A DNA stretch of 64,000 nucleotides from Halorarum salinum. GTDB taxonomy: Archaea; Halobacteriota; Halobacteria; Halobacteriales; Haloferacaceae. The stretch lies in assembly GCF_013402875.1 (NCBI RefSeq), contig NZ_CP058579.1, positions 3,534,001 to 3,598,000 of the forward strand. The letters run 5' to 3'. A program made the position numbers and the translations under genes. Below the pieces are notes generated by a model. That model was not told where the DNA came from. It saw only the letters and a program-made list of their open reading frames with translations, and searched no databases. Position 1 is the first letter of the stretch. Each line of letters opens with the position of its first letter. Below, one piece after another: positions 45,935-54,112 of the stretch.

Positions 45935-46224
45935 CCGGCGGGCACGGAGGCCCGCCGGCACGCGCCACCGCACTCGGCCGGTCCACGCGGCGCGCGGCGG
46001 CCGCGCGGAGCGCGGCCGCTCGTGCGAGGGACGAGTTCGCGACCGGAGGGAGGGAACTCGTCGGCTGGGGAGGGCGTGGCTGCGGTCGGGCAGGACTGAA
46101 AGGGGCCGTGGTTCTCGGCGAACGCGGACCCGGCAAGCACCGCAGGAGCGAGCAACGCGAGCGGCGAGGAGCGCAGCCGTGGTCCCCGGAGCCGAGAACC
46201 GCGGGGGCTTTCGAAGACTTCCCC
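45935..46224 (-). repeat. Structured intergenic repeat, family 1, copy B, with four perfect hairpins
   Basis: On the minus strand it starts CTTCGAAAGCCCCC at 46216. Module 1: GAAAG/CTTTC (46208-46212 with 46098-46102), CCC/CCC internal loop, and GGTTCTCGGC pairing with GCCGAGAACC (46110-46119 and 46191-46200). Module 2: GACGAGTTC (46030-46038) with GAACTCGTC (46054-46062). Two more hairpins follow: GCGGCCGCGC/GCGCGGCCGC (45997-46006 and 46010-46019) and CCGGCGGGC/GCCCGCCGG (45935-45943 and 45950-45958). Stem sequences differ from copy A but pairing is kept; the 39-base loop is nearly identical. Confidence 0.75.
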
Positions 46225-46367
46225 ACGACGGCCGAATCACCCACTGACACCGACGGCTGCGGAGGCTTTCGGGACACGATCGCACGGCGCGAACGAACCG
46301 ACCGAAACGGACGAATACGATGCTCTGCCGTCGGAAAAGCCGACTGGGAGCAGGGGAGCCGACCGAC

Positions 46368-47777
46368 TCAGCCCCACCGCCCGCGAACGCCCTCGACGGC
46401 CTCGACGACGCGACCCCGGGCGAGCGTGAGTTCCGCGAGCCCCCAGCCGAGGAGCACCAGCGCGCCCGCCGCGGCCGAGGCGAACGCCCACGGCCCCATC
46501 CACGCCGGGCGGATCCACGGCGTGACGTGGGCCCAGGTCGTCGCGAACTCCGCCGCGAGCCCCGCCAGCGGCGTCCCCGCGAACGTGTTCTGGACGGTCG
46601 CCGCGAACGTCGACGAGTCGCCGGTGCCGGCGATGAGCCCGGCGCTCCCGTACACCCGATAGCTGCCACGCACGCCTTGGTCGGACATCGTCGGGCCGTT
46701 CGAGCCGCCGCCGTGGGCGACCCGCTCCGCGTCGTACGGCCCCCAGGTCGCGTAGTACTCCCACACGATCTCGCCCTTCGGGGTCACCTCGATGACCCGG
46801 TGGTTCAGCGAGTCGGTGATGAGCGTGTTCCCGTTCGGCAGGCGATCGGCGTCACGCGGCCACGAGAGCTGGCCGGCGCCCACCTCCCAGACGAGTTCCC
46901 ACTCGCCGTCGCGCCGCTCGTACTCGACCACGCGGTCGTTCTCCGAGTCGGCGACGAGGATGACGGGGTTCCCCTCCTCGCTCACCAGCCAGTCGGGGTT
47001 GTGCTGTTCGTTCAGCGTGTCGTGGTCGTCGTCGGAGCCGAGCCGGTAGTCGATCTCGTCCGTGGACCGGTTGATGACGATGGCCTGGTCGAAGTTGCGC
47101 GGCGAGACGAGGTACTGGCCCTCGTCGATGCGCTCGACGTCGTTGACGTGGGTCCAGTCCTCGCTGTACCCGCCGTCGGTCGACTCGGGGTAGTGGTCAC
47201 GGAAGTGCCACTCCCAGTCGACCTCGTCGGTGCTCCGGTTGTAGACGAACACCCGGTCGTCCGACCGGCCCGCCGACTCGTTCCACTGACGCATGTTCGC
47301 GATCAGCAGGTCGCCGTTCGGCAGCTTCTCGACGTCGTGGGTGTCGGTGAGGTCGAACCGCTCCTCCCAGACTCGCTCGCGGGTGTCCGGGTCGAGTTCG
47401 AAGACGACGGTGCCGTCCGGGTTCGTGGAGACGACGAGGAGGTTCCCGTTCTCCAGCGGGTCCACGTCGTAGAACCAGTTCGCGCCCCGCTCGGTGCCGT
47501 TGTACACCCACTCTGTCGTCCCGTTGGCACTGGTGGAGACGAGGCGGGCCGGCTTCTTCGTCGACCCCTGCCCCTCGAAGTGGAAGCCCTGGATGCCGAC
47601 GACGGTGGAACCGTTCGCCTCCGACTCGACGGTCCCGGGTTCGAGGCCGACCGTGCCCGGCGTCCCGGCGTCGCCGGGTGCGACGGCCTGGCCGAGCGCG
47701 GGGAGGAACAGTCCGAGCACGCAGAGGAGCGCGAGCGTTCGCGCGAGACGGCGGCGGGAGACCGTGGAGGCGTCCAT
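46368..47777 (-). CDS. Arylsulfotransferase (ASST) family-like membrane protein
   Basis: 469 residues. An N-terminal signal or anchor segment (LARTLALLCVLGLFLPALGQAVA) is followed by an extracytoplasmic beta-propeller-like domain with repeated segments such as YDVDPLENGNLLVVSTN, HDVEKLPNGDLLIANMR and RDADRLPNGNTLITDSLNHRVIEV. One membrane helix (AFASAAAGALVLLGWGLAELTL) and a short basic C-terminus end it. The N-G-x-L-L pattern is typical of arylsulfotransferase-family propellers. Whether it moves sulfate is unknown, since the active-site His residues of the bacterial enzyme cannot be assigned by eye. Confidence 0.75.
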   Translation of the reverse strand: MDASTVSRRRLARTLALLCVLGLFLPALGQAVAPGDAGTPGTVGLEPGTVESEANGSTVVGIQGFHFEGQGSTKKPARLVSTSANGTTEWVYNGTERGANWFYDVDPLENGNLLVVSTNPDGTVVFELDPDTRERVWEERFDLTDTHDVEKLPNGDLLIANMRQWNESAGRSDDRVFVYNRSTDEVDWEWHFRDHYPESTDGGYSEDWTHVNDVERIDEGQYLVSPRNFDQAIVINRSTDEIDYRLGSDDDHDTLNEQHNPDWLVSEEGNPVILVADSENDRVVEYERRDGEWELVWEVGAGQLSWPRDADRLPNGNTLITDSLNHRVIEVTPKGEIVWEYYATWGPYDAERVAHGGGSNGPTMSDQGVRGSYRVYGSAGLIAGTGDSSTFAATVQNTFAGTPLAGLAAEFATTWAHVTPWIRPAWMGPWAFASAAAGALVLLGWGLAELTLARGRVVEAVEGVRGRWG

Positions 47778-47823
47778 CGTTTCTCCGACGGAAGCCGCCG
47801 GATGAAACTCTTGTGCTTGCCGC

Positions 47824-49287
47824 TCAGAGCGTCGCCCTGAGGATGCCGCCCGTCCGGACCACGAAGTAGGCGACGAACGCGGCCGCGAGCACCCAGTGGC
47901 CGGGCCGCACGTCCTCGAACTCGCCGGCGGCGGCCTTGACGATCGGGTAGGAGATGATGCCGGCGGCGATGCCGTACGCGATGGAGTAGGTGAACGGCAT
48001 CACGAGCATCGTCAGCCCCGCGGGGACCGCGTGGGTGTAGTCGGCCCAGTCGATCTCGACGAGGTTCCGCAGCATCAGCACCGCGATGACGACGAGCGCG
48101 ATGTGGCTCGCGTACAGCGGGACCGCCGAGGCGAGCGGGACGATCGCGAGCGAACCGACGAACAGGATCGCGACGACGAGCGCGGTCATCCCGGTTCGCC
48201 CGCCCTCCTCGACGCCGGTCGCCGACTCGATGTACGTCGTGACCGTCGAGGTGCCGAGGATGCCCCCGACGGTCGTCCCGATCGCGTCCGCCATCAGCGG
48301 CTTGTCGATGTCCGGCAGGTTGCCGTCCTCGTCGAGGAAGCCGGCGATCTGCGAGACGCCAGTGAGCGTGCCGGCGGTGTCGAAGAAGTCGACGAAGAAG
48401 AACGTGAACACGACGAGCGCGAACCCGAGCGCGTCGACGTTCTCGAACCCGGAGAGGAACGCCCCGACCAGCGGCGAGATGTCGTACCCCGCCGCGGAGT
48501 AGGTGAGCGACTCGACCGACGGCGCGAGCGACGCGTCCGCGATGGTGACGCCCATGTTCTCCTGCAGTCGCTGGGGCGAGTACGCGGAGTACCCGAGCCC
48601 CGAGACGACCGCCCCCAGCACCGAGGTGCCGAGGATGCCGAAGACGATGCTTCCGGGGATGCCCCGGGCGTAGAGCGCGAACGTGAACAGCAGGCCGACG
48701 ACCCCGACGACCGCGACGGGGTCCTGGGCGAACACGGGCGAGAGCTGGATGTACGTCACCGGCTCGGAGGCGATGACCCGCATCGCGTCGAGCCCGATGA
48801 TGGCGAGGAACAGCCCGATCCCGCCCCCGACGGCGAACTTCACCGGCTGTGGGAACACCCTGATGATGTACTCACGCGCGCCGGCCGCCGTGAGCAGCAT
48901 GAAGACGACCCCCTCGACCACCACCGCCGCGAGCGCGGTGTTCCACGGGATGCCGAGCCCGAGCACGACCGTGAACGCGAAGAAGGCGTTCAGCCCCAGG
49001 CCGGGCGCCTGTCCGAACGGCCGGTTCGCGTACAGCGCCATGACGAACGTCGCCACCGCGGCCGAGATGAGCGTCACCACCGCGAGCATCTGCTGGACCT
49101 CCGCGAAGCTCCGCCCGACGTCCGGTCCGGGCCCCTCGACGATGGCCACCGCCAGGATGCTCGGGTTCACGATGACGATGTAGCTCATCGTCAGGAACGT
49201 CGTTACCCCCGCGAGCAGTTCCGTGGGCAGGTCGGTGCCGTGTTCCTCGAAGCCGAAGTAGTTCGACAGCGAGTCTGTCAACCCCAT
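47824..49287 (-). CDS. NCS2 family permease (purine/guanine-type, AzgA-like)
   Basis: A 487-residue protein with about 13-14 membrane helices. Family sequences: ELLAGVTTFLTMSYIVIVNP at the N-terminus, GQAPGLGLNAFFAFTVV (substrate site, NAFFA), FVDFFDTAGTLTGVSQIAGF and GILGTSTVTTYIESATGVEEGGRTG. These mark the AzgA/PbuG branch, which imports adenine, guanine or hypoxanthine with protons. Position beside two phosphoribosyltransferase genes fits nucleobase salvage. CTTAAG 23 bases before the ATG marks the promoter. Confidence 0.92.
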   Translation of the reverse strand: MGLTDSLSNYFGFEEHGTDLPTELLAGVTTFLTMSYIVIVNPSILAVAIVEGPGPDVGRSFAEVQQMLAVVTLISAAVATFVMALYANRPFGQAPGLGLNAFFAFTVVLGLGIPWNTALAAVVVEGVVFMLLTAAGAREYIIRVFPQPVKFAVGGGIGLFLAIIGLDAMRVIASEPVTYIQLSPVFAQDPVAVVGVVGLLFTFALYARGIPGSIVFGILGTSVLGAVVSGLGYSAYSPQRLQENMGVTIADASLAPSVESLTYSAAGYDISPLVGAFLSGFENVDALGFALVVFTFFFVDFFDTAGTLTGVSQIAGFLDEDGNLPDIDKPLMADAIGTTVGGILGTSTVTTYIESATGVEEGGRTGMTALVVAILFVGSLAIVPLASAVPLYASHIALVVIAVLMLRNLVEIDWADYTHAVPAGLTMLVMPFTYSIAYGIAAGIISYPIVKAAAGEFEDVRPGHWVLAAAFVAYFVVRTGGILRATL

Positions 49288-49310
49288 ACCGCACGCTCGT
49301 GTACACCATT

Positions 49311-49316
49311 CTTAAG
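49311..49316 (-). promoter_or_regulatory. TATA-like box of the NCS2 permease gene
   Basis: CTTAAG on the minus strand, 23 bases before the ATG at 49287. The 60 bases upstream are AT-richer than average and contain GATGTATGCATC, which could be a regulator site. Confidence 0.5.
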
Positions 49317-49433
49317 CGTTGATGTATGCATCGGGCAACAATACACAGGCGTGCTCAAAACACCCGTCACGTTTCACCTGAACCGGCAGGGAACGGCACG
49401 TTCGTGGGTACCCACCTCCGACCCCGACGCCGG

Positions 49434-50147
49434 CTACTCGAACTGGGCGAGCGCGCCGACCGGGGCGTCGGTCATCGCCTTCGCGCGGTCGGTCCCCTCC
49501 TCGCCGACGGCGATGAGCGCGAACACGCCCACGACGTCCGCGTCGGCCTGCGTGGCGATGTCGAGAAGCAACTCCTGGGTCTCGCCCGACCGGATCAGGT
49601 CGTCGACGACGAGGACGCGATCGCCGGCGTCGAGCGCCCCGGCGGGGAGGTAGTAGGTGAGTTCGATGCCGGAGGCGAGCCGCTGGCGCGACTCGATGAA
49701 CTCCTCGACGGCCGTCTCCTTCGACTTCTTCGCGTACGCGAGTCGCGCGTCGAAGTGCGACGCCATCGCGGCGCCCAGCGTGATGCCGTCCGTCGCGGCC
49801 GTGAGCACCACGTCGGGCGCCTCCAGGTCGAGCGACGCCGCGGCGACGGGGCCGACCAGGTCGAGGAACGGCTGGTCGAAGACGACCCCCGAGTTGTCGA
49901 CGTACCCCTCCTCGTCGAAGGTGACCCGCGCCTCCAGTTCGTCGGCGAGCGCCTCCCGACCGACGCCGCGGACGACCTCGTTCGCCCGTTCGGCGCCGGG
50001 GAGGACGTGGCCGTTGACGTAGCGGTTCAGGTCACCCGCCGGCAGGCCGGTGACCTCGGCGAGTTCCTCGTAGGTCCGCGTCTCCTTCAGCGTCCGGAGG
50101 ACGGCGACCGCCTGTAGCTGGAGGGCGGCCTTCTCGGCTCTGTTCAT
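49434..50147 (-). CDS. gfcR: GfcR-type regulator: HTH domain fused to a PRTase-like domain
   Basis: A 237-residue protein. The N-terminal helix-turn-helix (YEELAEVTGLPAGDLNRYVNGHVLP, about 26-50) precedes an orotate phosphoribosyltransferase-like domain with the PRPP-type motif RVLVVDDLIRSGETQELLL. In Haloferax the homologous protein GfcR, often annotated as PyrE-like, activates sugar-catabolic genes and is not an orotate enzyme. A separate true pyrE lies 160 bases upstream, which supports a regulatory role here. Whether the PRTase domain binds a ligand is not visible from sequence. Confidence 0.88.
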   Translation of the reverse strand: MNRAEKAALQLQAVAVLRTLKETRTYEELAEVTGLPAGDLNRYVNGHVLPGAERANEVVRGVGREALADELEARVTFDEEGYVDNSGVVFDQPFLDLVGPVAAASLDLEAPDVVLTAATDGITLGAAMASHFDARLAYAKKSKETAVEEFIESRQRLASGIELTYYLPAGALDAGDRVLVVDDLIRSGETQELLLDIATQADADVVGVFALIAVGEEGTDRAKAMTDAPVGALAQFE

Positions 50148-50159
50148 GGAGATATGCTA

Positions 50160-50177
50160 GTTCGTGCAAGTATGAAC
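50160..50177 (-). promoter_or_regulatory. Inverted repeat in the gfcR promoter
   Basis: GTTC and GAAC arms, 10 bases apart, lie just upstream of the gfcR ATG at 50147 and overlap the probable TATA region (CATACTT). An autoregulatory site is possible, but the arms are only 4 bases. Confidence 0.3.
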
Positions 50178-50307
50178 ACTTCGAAATCGGGTCGGATATA
50201 GATGGGCAGAATTGTGGAGCACCGGCCCGCACGTCCGGGCCGTCGGCCCGGACGCCGCGCTCGCGTCCCGTCGGACCCGCGACCCGTTCCCTCGTCCCGT
50301 CGCGGCG

Positions 50308-50844
50308 TCAGTCGTCCGCGTCCGCCAGCAGTTCGGAGGCGGTGAGCAGCGCCTCGAGATCGACGTCGTGGTCCGCGAGCAGGTCGCTCGCCCCCTCCTC
50401 GCGGTCGACGACGACGAGCACGCGGTTCACGGTCGCGCCGGCCTCCCTGAGCGCCTCGACGGCGTCCAGCGCGGACCGGCCGGTCGTGGCGATGTCCTCG
50501 ACGACGACGACCTCCTCGCCCTCCGCCAGTTCGCCCTCGATCCGGTTCCCGGTGCCGTACTCCTTGGCCGCCTTGCGCGCGATGACGTACGGCAGGTCGG
50601 CCTCGACGGCGGTCGCGGCCGCGAGGGGGACCCCGCCGAGCGCGACGCCGGCGAGTTTCGTCCCGTCCGCTCGCCCGGCGAACGCCCGCGCGATCAGTTC
50701 CAGGCACCGCGGGTCGGTCTCGAAGCGGTACTTGTCCACGTAGTAGTCGCTGGTGCCGCCGTGGGAGAGTTCGAACTCCCCGAACAGCACGGCGTCGGCG
50801 TCCCGGAGCGCCGCGAGCAGGTCGGATCGGTCGGCGTCGGTCAT
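50308..50844 (-). CDS. pyrE: Orotate phosphoribosyltransferase
   Basis: Converts orotate and PRPP to OMP in pyrimidine synthesis. The 178 residues show [21 protein letters not shown] at the N-terminus, the PRPP loop [21 protein letters not shown] and the flexible loop region [18 protein letters not shown]. Length is typical of the archaeal enzyme. It is upstream of gfcR on the same strand with a 160-base gap. Confidence 0.96.
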   Translation of the reverse strand: MTDADRSDLLAALRDADAVLFGEFELSHGGTSDYYVDKYRFETDPRCLELIARAFAGRADGTKLAGVALGGVPLAAATAVEADLPYVIARKAAKEYGTGNRIEGELAEGEEVVVVEDIATTGRSALDAVEALREAGATVNRVLVVVDREEGASDLLADHDVDLEALLTASELLADADD

Positions 50845-50892
50845 GTCACGACTCCCGGCGGGACGGGGCGAAAAACTGCCGGTCCGTGCCGC

Positions 50893-51390
50893 TCACCCCG
50901 CTGCCTCGCACCGCTCGACGACGCTCGCCGGGATGGGGGCGTCCACCTCGTAGGTGCTCACCGTCTCGGTCGCACGTCTGTCGTCGAAGACGACCGTGTA
51001 GGTCGCGCCCTGGCGCGGGCACGCCAGCGCCGAGTCCCCGGTCACCGCGGCGGTCCCCGGGCCGGTCCGAACCGCCTCCCAGGTGACCTCGTTGCCCGCT
51101 TCGTCGACGACGAGCACCCGGTCGGCGTTCGGGACCGTCCCGTCGTCGTGGATGATGACCACCGCGGGCGTGTCGCCGTTCCGGTCGACCGTGAACGAGA
51201 AGCCGTCGGGGGCGACGTAGGACGACTCGCCCACGCCGGTCGCGACCGCGCCGCCGATTGCGGCGACGGAGACGGCCGAGGCGAGCATGAGTCCGAGCGC
51301 GAGTGCCGGGAGGTTGGCGCGCGCGCGGCCTCGCAACGAGACCTTGGACTCGTCGTCCTCCCCTTTCTCGAGGTCCCACTCCTCCTCCAT
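50893..51390 (-). CDS. Membrane-anchored haloarchaeal protein with beta-rich outer domain
   Basis: 165 residues. An acidic cytoplasmic N-terminus of about 20, a basic patch (SLRGRARANLP), one membrane segment (ALALGLMLASAVSVAAIGGAV) and an extracytoplasmic beta domain (FSFTVDRNGDTPAVVIIHDDGT, then NADRVLVVDEAGNEVTWEAV). The outer domain looks like those of haloarchaeal type IV pilins, but the classical pilin signal with a cleavage Gly is not obvious. Two Cys (ALACPRQG and the C-terminal ERCEAAG) could form a disulfide. Function unknown. Confidence 0.65.
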   Translation of the reverse strand: MEEEWDLEKGEDDESKVSLRGRARANLPALALGLMLASAVSVAAIGGAVATGVGESSYVAPDGFSFTVDRNGDTPAVVIIHDDGTVPNADRVLVVDEAGNEVTWEAVRTGPGTAAVTGDSALACPRQGATYTVVFDDRRATETVSTYEVDAPIPASVVERCEAAG

Positions 51391-51488
51391 GCCGGAACGG
51401 GGGCGGTCGGTGGCTAAAACTCGTCGCCCCGGCTCTCACGGCTGAGAACTGGCGGCCGGCGGACGTCGACCCCGCGAGCCGAGCGCGG

Positions 51489-52028
51489 TCACCACGGTTC
51501 GGCCTTCAGCCCGGCCGCGTACGCCAGGACGTTCGTCCCGACGTGGAGCAGCGGCGTGACCACCACGACGACCGCGATGCGCGCGAACGAGAACGTCTCC
51601 ACGAACCACGCCGGCGAGAGGAGCGCCGCGAGCGCGAGCGCGCCGACGACGAAGTCGAGCTGGTCGAGCAGGGGGAACGAGGCGCCCCGCTCGCGGCCGG
51701 TGCGTCGTTTGAGGAACGATGCGGCGATGTCGCCGAGCATCGCCCCCAGCGCGAGCCCGACCGCGGCGGCGAGCGGGACCCCCGGCAGCTCGATGCCGAG
51801 CGCGGCTCCGGTCGGCCCCGCGACACGGTCGAGCAGGAGCGCGAGCGCGACGCCGGCCAGCACCCCGATCGCGGTGCCGCGCCACGTCTTCCCGTCGCCG
51901 AGGAGGCGCCGCCCCCGCCAGGTCCGCCCCCCGTCGATGGGGCGACCGCCCCCCGCGAGGACGGCCGCGTTGTTGGGGACGTAGGCGGGCAGCATCGCCC
52001 ACAGCGCGCCCGCGACGAGTTGGAACAT
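51489..52028 (-). CDS. carS: CDP-archaeol synthase
   Basis: Membrane enzyme that activates digeranylgeranylglycerol phosphate with CTP in archaeal lipid synthesis. The 179 residues have about five helices. Conserved parts are MLPAYVPNNAAVLAGGGRPIDGG, DGKTWRGTAIGVLAG, and GDIAASFLKRRTGRERGASFPLLDQLDFVVGAL (acidic and basic active-site residues). The ATG at 52028 is the family start; the longer open frame is repeat-derived. Downstream of a 17-bp tandem repeat array. Confidence 0.94.
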   Translation of the reverse strand: MFQLVAGALWAMLPAYVPNNAAVLAGGGRPIDGGRTWRGRRLLGDGKTWRGTAIGVLAGVALALLLDRVAGPTGAALGIELPGVPLAAAVGLALGAMLGDIAASFLKRRTGRERGASFPLLDQLDFVVGALALAALLSPAWFVETFSFARIAVVVVVTPLLHVGTNVLAYAAGLKAEPW

Positions 52029-52087
52029 GGTCGACGTGTCTCCGTAGTTGGGTTTTGTCTCTTCGGTTTCCCGCGGGGCGGGAGGGT

Positions 52088-52189
52088 CGTCCGAGGCGGA
52101 CGATCGGCCGAAGCGGACGACCGGCCGAAGCGGACGACCGGCCGAAGCGGACGATCGATCGGACCGGACGACGGGCCGAAGCGGACGAC
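52088..52189. repeat. Six 17-bp tandem repeats between carS and mptD
   Basis: Units of consensus CGGCCGAAGCGGACGAC begin at 52088, 52105, 52122, 52139, 52156 and 52173. Units 2 and 3 are identical, unit 4 differs at its last base, and units 1, 5 and 6 differ at one to five positions. The array fills the divergent promoter region of two genes and contains CGGCCG palindromes at regular spacing. It may be a binding-site array or simple slippage product. Confidence 0.85.
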
Positions 52190-52238
52190 CGCACGGGCGG
52201 CCCGGTACGCCTTTGCCGGGCCACCCCCACCCCGACGT

Positions 52239-52601
52239 ATGGTCACGGACCCCCAGCGGGCGTGTTTCGAGGCGGGCATCAAGTTCGGGTCGCTCTACCA
52301 CCAGTTCGCCGGGACGCCCGTCTCCCCCGACAGCGCCCGGTCGCTGGAGCGGGCGATGGCCGAGGCGATCGAGAACCAGCCGTACTGCGAGTCCGTCACG
52401 GTCCGCATCGACGACGACGCGGTGGTCGAGGCCATCGACCACGAGAACGGGTACGCGGAACTGACGGGCCGCCTGATGGACGTCGAGATGCGTATCGAGT
52501 ACGGGGGCGTCGCCGTCCGGACGCGCATGGAGATGGAGGACGGCTACCCCCTGATGAAACTGGTCGGCGTGGACGACGATGACGGCTCCGAGACGGCCTG
52601 A
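52239..52601 (+). CDS. mptD: Archaeal dihydroneopterin aldolase family protein (MptD type)
   Basis: A 120-residue protein of the archaeal-specific aldolase family that cleaves dihydroneopterin derivatives in pterin or folate-type cofactor synthesis. Family features: QRACFEAGIKFGSLYHQFAGTPVS at the N-terminus, then SLERAMAEAIENQPYCESVTV and the C-terminal MEMEDGYPLMKLVGV. It starts at an ATG about 30 bases after CCTTTGCC. The neighbouring creatininase-family enzyme may also act in pterin or flavin chemistry, but they are separately arranged. Confidence 0.85.
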   Translation: MVTDPQRACFEAGIKFGSLYHQFAGTPVSPDSARSLERAMAEAIENQPYCESVTVRIDDDAVVEAIDHENGYAELTGRLMDVEMRIEYGGVAVRTRMEMEDGYPLMKLVGVDDDDGSETA

Positions 52602-52635
52602 GCCCGCGCGCTTCACTTTCACTTTCGGGCGACCG

Positions 52636-52663
52636 TTTAAACGCGAACGGCCCGAACCGTTCG
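52636..52663 (+). promoter_or_regulatory. TATA box with 7-bp inverted repeat at the start point of the 52666 gene
   Basis: TTTAAA (52636-52641) is followed by CGAACGG (52644-52650) and CCGTTCG (52657-52663), perfect arms with a 6-base spacer, ending 2 bases before the ATG. Such a site overlaps the region where the pre-initiation complex sits and could be a repressor operator. Confidence 0.55.
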
Positions 52664-52665
52664 AC

Positions 52666-53109
52666 ATGGGACAGACGACGTTCGACGACGACGAGCTGTT
52701 CGGCGAGGCGGCCGACGAGGCCCGCGCCGACGTCGAGGAGCACCTCCGGAACGCGAAGGCGACCCTCCCCACCGCCGACGCCGTGTGGGACACCGACGCC
52801 GACAACGTGCTCGGCGCGCTCAACGGCCTGCGGTCGGCGCTCGACACGGGCGACGCGACCGAGGAGCTCCGCCAGGCGAAGAAGCGCTACGTGATGGCCG
52901 AGCGCGCCGGCGCGTTCGAGGACGACGAGGAACTGGCCGGCGAGATCGAGGAGGTCGCCGACCTCGTCGGCACCGTGGAGGACGCCCACGAGCAGGTCGG
53001 CGAACTCACGAGCACCGTGCCGGGGCTCCGGGGCCGGTTGGAGGAGATACACGCCGAGGGCGCCGACGCGGACGTCGACGACGCCGACGGCGAGGAAGCC
53101 GAGGCGTAA
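52666..53109 (+). CDS. Haloarchaeal conserved protein, probably DUF5790
   Basis: A 147-residue acidic helical protein: MGQTTFDDDELFGEAADE at the start, LRNAKATLPTADAVWDTDADNVLGALNGLRSALD, then a run of helices and an Asp/Ala/Glu tail. It matches from memory a haloarchaea-only family annotated DUF5790, function unknown. The ATG at 52666 is chosen over an upstream one since the TATA box and the family start agree. Confidence 0.75.
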   Translation: MGQTTFDDDELFGEAADEARADVEEHLRNAKATLPTADAVWDTDADNVLGALNGLRSALDTGDATEELRQAKKRYVMAERAGAFEDDEELAGEIEEVADLVGTVEDAHEQVGELTSTVPGLRGRLEEIHAEGADADVDDADGEEAEA

Positions 53110-53148
53110 CGACGGACGCCCGGAGCGCGACCCGGGGCCGCGCTCCGT

Positions 53149-53868
53149 CTACCGCTCCCGGACGGCCGCGAGCACCTCGGCCAGCGCGTCGCCCGCGCGG
53201 TCGAGCAGCTCGCCCCCGAGTTCGTCGTCCCCCGCGCCCGGGTCGCCGACGACCCCGTTCCCCGTGAACTCGTCGCTGTCGTGTGCGAGGTTCACCCCGC
53301 GAACCCACTCCCCCCAGCGGTCCGACCCGCCCGCCCGCGCCTCCGCCACCCTGTCCTCCCGCACGAGGTTCGGCGCGACCCGCCGGAGCAGCGCGGTCTC
53401 CAGTTTCCCGCCGTGGCCCATCTCCGAGGAGTGCTCGCCGACGGCCTCGAACCAGGTGAACGCGACCACGTAGGCCGTGGTCCCGGCGTCGCGGGAGACG
53501 CGGCGGGCGACCTCCGCGAGCGCCTCGACGTTCCCGCCGTGGCCGTTCACCAGCACGACGCGGTCGACGCCGTGGTGGGCGAGGCTCTCGACCGTCTCGC
53601 GGACGTACGCGCGGAAGGTGTCGGGCGACACCCAGAGCGTCCCGTCGAACGCGCGGTGCTCCTCGGCGACGCCGACGTGGACCGGCGGCGCGACGGCGAC
53701 CCCCTCCCCCGCGAGGTCGGCTGCCGCCTCGGCGACGGCGATCGCGTTCAGCGTGTCGGTGCCCAGCGGCGCGTGGGGCCCGTGCTGTTCGGTGCTCCCG
53801 ACCGGGAGGAGCGCGGCGTCGGGGGCGGCCTCGCGGACGTCGGTCCAGGTCGCCTCGGTCAGCTTCAT
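53149..53868 (-). CDS. Creatininase family amidohydrolase (possible ArfB-type deformylase)
   Basis: A 239-residue metal-dependent amidohydrolase. Metal and catalytic motifs: LLPVGSTEQHGPHAPLGTDT (Glu, His and Asp ligands), VLVNGHGGNVEALAE and EHSSEMGHGGKLETAL. In archaea a member of this family, ArfB, removes formate from the pyrimidine intermediate of riboflavin and F420 synthesis, which fits an organism carrying rbkR and ribB. The sequence alone does not separate it from other creatininase-family enzymes. Confidence 0.85.
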   Translation of the reverse strand: MKLTEATWTDVREAAPDAALLPVGSTEQHGPHAPLGTDTLNAIAVAEAAADLAGEGVAVAPPVHVGVAEEHRAFDGTLWVSPDTFRAYVRETVESLAHHGVDRVVLVNGHGGNVEALAEVARRVSRDAGTTAYVVAFTWFEAVGEHSSEMGHGGKLETALLRRVAPNLVREDRVAEARAGGSDRWGEWVRGVNLAHDSDEFTGNGVVGDPGAGDDELGGELLDRAGDALAEVLAAVRER

Positions 53869-53913
53869 GTGTGGCTCTGTGACCCCGGGCGACTTGTAGC
53901 CCGGCGGTCGCTC

Positions 53914-53985
53914 CGGGTCGGTACGCCGCGCCCGGTCGGCACGTCACGCCAGGTAGGTACATCACACCCAGTAGCGTACGTCGTG
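53914..53985. repeat. Four imperfect 18-bp tandem repeats upstream of the methyltransferase gene
   Basis: Units start at 53914, 53932, 53950 and 53968 with the pattern C-C/G-GG-TCGGTACGTCACGC, each differing by four to seven bases. They lie in the 244-base gap between two divergent genes. No gene is seen in the gap. Confidence 0.6.
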
Positions 53986-54112
53986 CTCGCGTCCCCCACC
54001 GCGCTCGGACCGTCCACTCTCGTACCGTCCAGCCACCGGGTCGCGGACGCCGTTCGCCCGGGGGTCGCCCAAACCCGTTGGGATTATGACCGGCCGGGGA
54101 GAAGACGAACCG

